From Sporodiniella umbellata (taxonomy: Eukaryota > Mucoromycota > Mucoromycetes > Mucorales > Rhizopodaceae), in NCBI GenBank assembly GCA_025677835.1, contig JAIXMR010000004.1:248001-312000 (forward strand): a stretch of 64,000 bases of DNA, read 5' to 3'. The notes beneath the pieces were generated by a model. That model saw nothing but the letters and a program-made list of their open reading frames with translations, had not been told where the DNA came from and searched no databases. This document shows positions 60,339 through 64,000 of the stretch, one piece after another (position 1 is the stretch's first letter; the number at the start of each line of letters is the position of its first letter). Made by a program: the position numbers and the translations under genes.

Positions 60339-60542
60339 TTACTTGTTTATTTTGCTTAGTACAGCTTGTCGCTCCTCTTTTAGTTGTTCAAGTTGCTGCT
60401 TTAATTTCTCAACATCTTCAGGCTGAGCAATCTGTCTTTTTATGTCATTTCTCTCTCTCCATTCCGTTCCAATGTAGTAGCCGCAGGGTATGGTTATAAG
60501 CGCTGCAGCAGTAAACAAATTCTGCTTGATTACTTGTAGCAT
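60339..60542 (-). CDS. Small single-pass membrane protein, 67 aa
   Basis: One exon from an ATG at 60542 to TAA (MLQVIKQNLFTAAALITIPCG...). A hydrophobic helix (about 9-24) is followed by YYIGTEWRERNDIKRQ and a charged helix (EDVEKLKQQLEQLKEERQAVLSKINK) that should form a coiled coil. Size and layout (short basic N-terminus, one membrane helix, coiled-coil tail) are like small mitochondrial inner-membrane assembly factors, but I do not recognise the family. An A run directly upstream could be the end of a 5' UTR intron. The regular amphipathic pattern makes chance unlikely. Confidence 0.6.
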   Translation of the reverse strand: MLQVIKQNLFTAAALITIPCGYYIGTEWRERNDIKRQIAQPEDVEKLKQQLEQLKEERQAVLSKINK

Positions 60543-61385
60543 AAGCAAAAGTTTTTTTTTTTTTTTGAAAAATAAAAAATAAAAAAAGCAGTACCCAAAA
60601 GTGAAATTTAAATATTCTTGTAAAAGTAGCATTGGGTAAACAAAGTGTATGTATACTAATTTTAAACTGCAATAAGCTCTGAAGAGTTATGTTATATAAT
60701 GTTAACTTTTGTTTTTTTATGCGATGAGTTGTTTTCAAAAGTCACTACGTTTGACAAGCGGAAAAGAATCCTTTTAAAAGAAAATCCCAATTATTAACCC
60801 TCTTAACATTACTTTTTAGTACTTTCATTAGACAACCCTTTCTGCATTGCTACTATCCTTCAGTAGTCTTAGTTCTAAAGTTCTGTACACTTTTTTTTAT
60901 GAGACTTTAAAGCTAAAATACATGTTTCATGATCGATTCTTTTTGATTTATTGACTTGGGTTATACTGAAAGTCAAGATAAAGTCTATACATTAGTAATA
61001 GTTCTATAGTTTATTTAAATATCTAAAATTAAATTATTTTGAAGTTAAGTTAGAAATATGCAGAATTTATATACACATTTGCAAGCTTTCGCAACTTTTA
61101 AATAGGAAGTGGTGTTTATTGTGTAGACTACATGGATGAGTGTATTTGTATTTATCACACATAAACGGTATTTAGGATAAAAAATAATCACTTTATTAGC
61201 TTTTTTTCTCCTGTTAGTATATAAACACGGCTTTTTACCTTCTTTGGATTCCTTTATATTATCTTTGTCGTAAAGAAGATATAAAAAGAAAAATAGGCGA
61301 CTCAAGTCATAACTTTTTATTTCACTATTTTTACATTGCTTATTAATAATGTCCACTAGGTTTTTGAGCGGAAAAAAAAATTAGG
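60543..61385. other. Promoter region between the small membrane protein and the first CYAAAG protein
   Basis: About 0.84 kb, divergent layout, AT-rich. The last 10 bases before the ATG are an A run plus ttagg. No other gene seen. Confidence 0.5.
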
Positions 61386-61634
61386 ATGCTAAAATTTCTG
61401 GTACTTGTATTGTGTTTCGTCTCAGGAACATACGGTGGACCCCGAGCGGTTGGGACCTGCTATACCGGCTGTAATTCCCTGGTGATTCCTTGTTATGCTG
61501 CTGCTGGTTTTGTATATGGAACGGTTAGAACCGGAAGGCGTACTCCGGCTGCAATTATTGCTTGTAACATCGGTCTAGGAACCTGTATGGCTGCTTGTAT
61601 AGATGCAGGATGCGCTTCAAGAAGGCTAAAATAA
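61386..61634 (+). CDS. Small secreted cysteine-rich protein, copy 1 (CYAAAG family)
   Basis: Single exon, 82 aa. A signal peptide (about 1-17, MLKFLVLVLCFVSGTYG) is followed by mature GPRAVGTCYTGCN. Cysteines follow the pattern C-x3-C-x7-C-x23-C-x7-C-x3-C-x4-C, with the core CYAAAGFVYGTV and PAAIIACNIGLGTCMAAC. The mature part is small-residue rich (Ala/Gly). The family is known to me as short secreted proteins of unknown function in fungi and some other eukaryotes, sharing the GCN...CYAAAG...GTV...PAA...CN..LG.CM..C signature. This copy has a basic insertion (RTGRRT) and tail (SRRLK). Function is not assigned. Confidence 0.82.
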   Translation: MLKFLVLVLCFVSGTYGGPRAVGTCYTGCNSLVIPCYAAAGFVYGTVRTGRRTPAAIIACNIGLGTCMAACIDAGCASRRLK

Positions 61635-62922
61635 AATGGGGTTTTGGTGTTCAATATTGGCTTGTTCTATATAAAAGTATAAAAGTCGGTAGTACAATAG
61701 TCTGTACAATATAAAATACGAAATCGGTTAAAAAAAAAAGAGCAATCAGATATCGCAACTCGAAATGTTATAACTGTTAACATCTACTAATCTAAATGTG
61801 CCTATTGTCTTTAGGCAAATATTTGGTTGTTTTGCAATTGTTTTCTGTTTGTTTTCTGTCTTTTACAAAGCGCTATGTAAAACGGAATTTGTAAAGTCCA
61901 ATAATAATGTATTGTTCATCTCCAGTTTTAACATATATCTTGCTTTTATCTTGAATTTATATTTATTCGCCTATAATCTGCCTAATTCAGATATATATGT
62001 TGAGACGTCTATTAAATAGTACAATACAAACTTCATTCAATTTTTTTATCGTTTTTATGTCACAGATGTTTTCTGCACAGTATTAAGGTTGTCCTTGTAT
62101 TTTTTATGAGCTTCATTTTACTTTTAATTATTCTATATATACTTTCACAACTAACTATTGAGGAGCAATTTAAGTGAGATAAATTGTAAAAATGTATTAT
62201 GTTTTCTGATTTAAACAGCACATGGTGTTCTTTAATAGAAGTACCAAAACAATACATCAACAATTTAACGTTAAAGTTGATCTATTTAACAAAAAAAACC
62301 GTTAAATCGAGTTTAGTTAGCTTTGACGAGCTGCAATATGAGACTATATGTCTTTGAATCTTTATAAAAAGAGTTTAACTAACAGAAGCAGTGTTTGTTG
62401 CCCGTCGTCTTTTAGTTTCTTTATTATCATTGATAAACCCTAAGCGGTGATACAAAAGGAAGACGTATTAGATTCATCACAATATATCATTGTCGGGGTT
62501 TTGCTGTACCAGTCTTTAACTAACTTGAAAGTGTTTCCAGTTTCACTTTTTTGAGATGTAATTGGTATTTTAAAATTTTTATAATAACAAATATACGTAT
62601 TTTTTGTGTAATGGAACAAATAAAGTACGAAAAAGTGCTCAACTGAGATTGGAAGCACTGTAAATTATCTATGTTCACAACAGAAGCAATTTTGTATTTT
62701 CTAATTAGTCGTGACTACACGCAATGTCTAAGCATATTATTCATAGTAAAATGTTCTTATGTAGAGCTTATCATACAAATGTTACATATACCTAACAAAG
62801 CATTTCACAAAGTACTCTGTAGCTATAGTGAGAATACATAAGGTATCATAGTTGAACAAGGAGGTTAATTCGTCTCATTAAAAAGCACCTGTATTTATAT
62901 TAATGTATATGCAAACTTCCTA
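61635..62922. other. Spacer between the two CYAAAG genes
   Basis: About 1.3 kb, AT-rich and with no supported gene; short frames at 61798-62019 and 62060-62658 have no domains. No further copy of the cysteine-rich gene was recognised here. Confidence 0.5.
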
Positions 62923-62927
62923 AACAG

Positions 62928-63371
62928 TATTACATACAGGATTTGATTCAGACAATTGATAAATCCTTGCTGTATTAATAATGTATATAAAGGTAGTTCA
63001 GCTATGCTCTGAGACAAGAACATTCTGACAGGTTCTTAAGTATCAGATTTATAACCGATTCATTCATTATATAATTATTTATCCGAAATCAATTCCAATG
63101 TGATTAATATATACAACATTACGAAGTATATAAGATCTCAACATAGGATTATCCATTTTAGATGTCTTTCTTGTTGGTTATATAATCAAGCAGAGACAAT
63201 CTACTCATCCTAAACGACTACCCAGTTTCTCTTTTAGAAAAGTATAAAGCACTTCTGTTTTCATGTTAAATAAAGAACAAAAAAATTATCATAGTCAGCT
63301 AGTTTGATCATTCTTGTTTTCGTTTTATAATTTTTATTTTTCATATATCTCGTTTGTTACTTGATGTCACA
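62928..63371 (+). mobile_element. Solo LTR, second copy, with exact 5-bp duplication
   Basis: A 444-bp element from TATTACATAC to GTCACA is homologous along its length to the LTR at 51243-51688, with many substitutions, and its first dinucleotide is TA where the other has TG. Both sides carry aacag (62923-62927 and 63372-63376), a perfect target-site duplication. The orientation is the same as that of the next gene, whose ATG lies about 190 bp downstream, so the LTR could influence its expression. Confidence 0.85.
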
Positions 63372-63564
63372 AACAGCATAGATAGGCTCCATGGTTTTTT
63401 TTTTTTTTTTTAAAAGAAGCTTTTATTCAATTTTGTTAAACTTGTGCTTTTTTTTTTTTTTTTTTGGTAGTTCAATAAATAGGTATGTTTTGAACATAAT
63501 TATCTCTGAGCTAATTCTGTGCATTTTTGGGGGTAATTGTCCTTGCTTGTATTAGTATAAACAC

Positions 63565-63810
63565 ATGAAGGCGTACTTTTTTCTATTTATTTTGTGTTTC
63601 ATCTCAGGAGCTTACTGTGGTCCTTTAGCCTACGCCGTATGCCAATCAGGGTGTAACGCTCTAGTGGTCTCTTGCTATGCTGCTGCCGGTGCTGTATTTG
63701 GAACAGTTACAGGTGGTTCGGGCGTTCCCGCAGCAATTACCAGCTGCAACACTGGTTTAGGGATTTGTATGTCTGCGTGTATAGCTGCAGGATGTGCCCC
63801 AACACTTTAA
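63565..63810 (+). CDS. Small secreted cysteine-rich protein, copy 2 (CYAAAG family)
   Basis: Single exon, 81 aa. A signal peptide (about 1-18, MKAYFFLFILCFISGAYC) precedes GPLAYAVCQSGCN. The core is CYAAAGAVFGTVTGGSGVPAAI, then CNTGLGICMSACIAAGCAPTL. The cysteine spacing matches copy 1 residue for residue; the two proteins are about 60% identical in the mature part. The basic residues of copy 1 are replaced by Gly/Ser. It is the second member of a tandem pair on the same strand, 1.9 kb apart. Its promoter contains a solo LTR and two homopolymer T runs (63394-63411, 63450-63466). Confidence 0.84.
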   Translation: MKAYFFLFILCFISGAYCGPLAYAVCQSGCNALVVSCYAAAGAVFGTVTGGSGVPAAITSCNTGLGICMSACIAAGCAPTL

Positions 63811-64000
63811 AAAATTATGAACGAAGACGAGGCTCTCAGATATTAAATAAATTTCTTAACGTTTTTGAAAAAGAGAGCTCCATAGTATGTAGCCTAGTTC
63901 AAAAGTGAGATTAACTAGGAAAATGTTTTTTATTGGCTTTTGAATTTTTAATCCTATTGAAAGGAGTTTTTAACTCTGCTTTTTACTGGACTAAAGTTGA
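63811..64000. other. 3' flank of copy 2
   Basis: The last 190 bp contain the downstream region with an AATAAA-like motif near 63845 (ttaaataaat) and no other gene. Confidence 0.5.

Noticed and set aside
60092..60499. 135-codon hydrophobic plus-strand frame
   Set aside because: It is antisense to the better-supported 67-residue protein and is composed of T-run phenylalanines.
51243..63371. Full-length LTR retrotransposon between the two LTR copies
   Set aside because: The two LTRs have different target duplications and are clearly diverged; unrelated housekeeping genes lie between them. They are separate solo LTRs.

Overview
The window is nuclear DNA of a filamentous fungus, most likely an early-diverging Mucoromycota (Mucorales-like). 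It is AT-rich. Genes carry many short spliceosomal introns (about 44-110 nt), and homopolymer A/T runs are common in introns and intergenic DNA. The gene set is fungal and eukaryotic: ubiquitin-L40 fusion, VPS41, RSC9/ARID2-type subunit, ATP synthase subunit g, family GH18 chitinase and GATA factors. Exon boundaries below were placed by hand from splice signals, phase and protein continuity. They should be read as good models with possible errors of a base or a few codons.

Layout. 0.2-27.6 kb is gene-dense: an SH3/Ras-association scaffold (-), an ARID/RFX/zinc-finger chromatin subunit (-), a RAD51 paralog (+), a PPZ/PP1-type phosphatase (-), an intronless divergent eEF1A-like GTPase (+) followed by a decayed tandem copy, a chitinase (+), a RhoGEF (-), a two-finger GATA factor (+), L-2-hydroxyglutarate dehydrogenase (-), VPS41 (+) and ubiquitin-L40 (-). 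A 5 kb gap (15.2-20.3 kb) interrupts it. 27.6-35.1 kb is a gene desert holding a tiny 5S rRNA fragment bracketed by 17-bp direct repeats. 35.1-44.1 kb is again dense and entirely on the + strand: threonine aldolase, a COG0523/CobW GTPase, an S9 peptidase and a PQ-loop vacuolar transporter. 44.1-57.8 kb is a repeat-rich accessory block. It contains two minisatellites, a large inverted repeat (arms about 2.2 kb, nearly identical, around a 3.8 kb spacer), a third partial copy split by a solo LTR, a broken Merlin/ISXO2-like transposase, and remnants of a multi-exon gene family. 57.8-60.6 kb carries a rhomboid-like/UBA membrane protein, ATP synthase subunit g and a 67-residue single-pass protein. 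61.4-63.8 kb holds two paralogous small secreted cysteine-rich proteins, the second just downstream of another solo LTR.

The housekeeping genes do not form one pathway. Several act in membrane traffic and the vacuole/ER (VPS41, PQ-loop, rhomboid-UBA), mitochondria (L2HGDH, ATP synthase g) or cell polarity and wall (SH3-RA, RhoGEF, PPZ, chitinase). The least explained items are the secreted cysteine-rich pair, the eEF1A-like protein with a changed catalytic histidine, the foldback repeat structure and the retroposed-looking 5S fragment.
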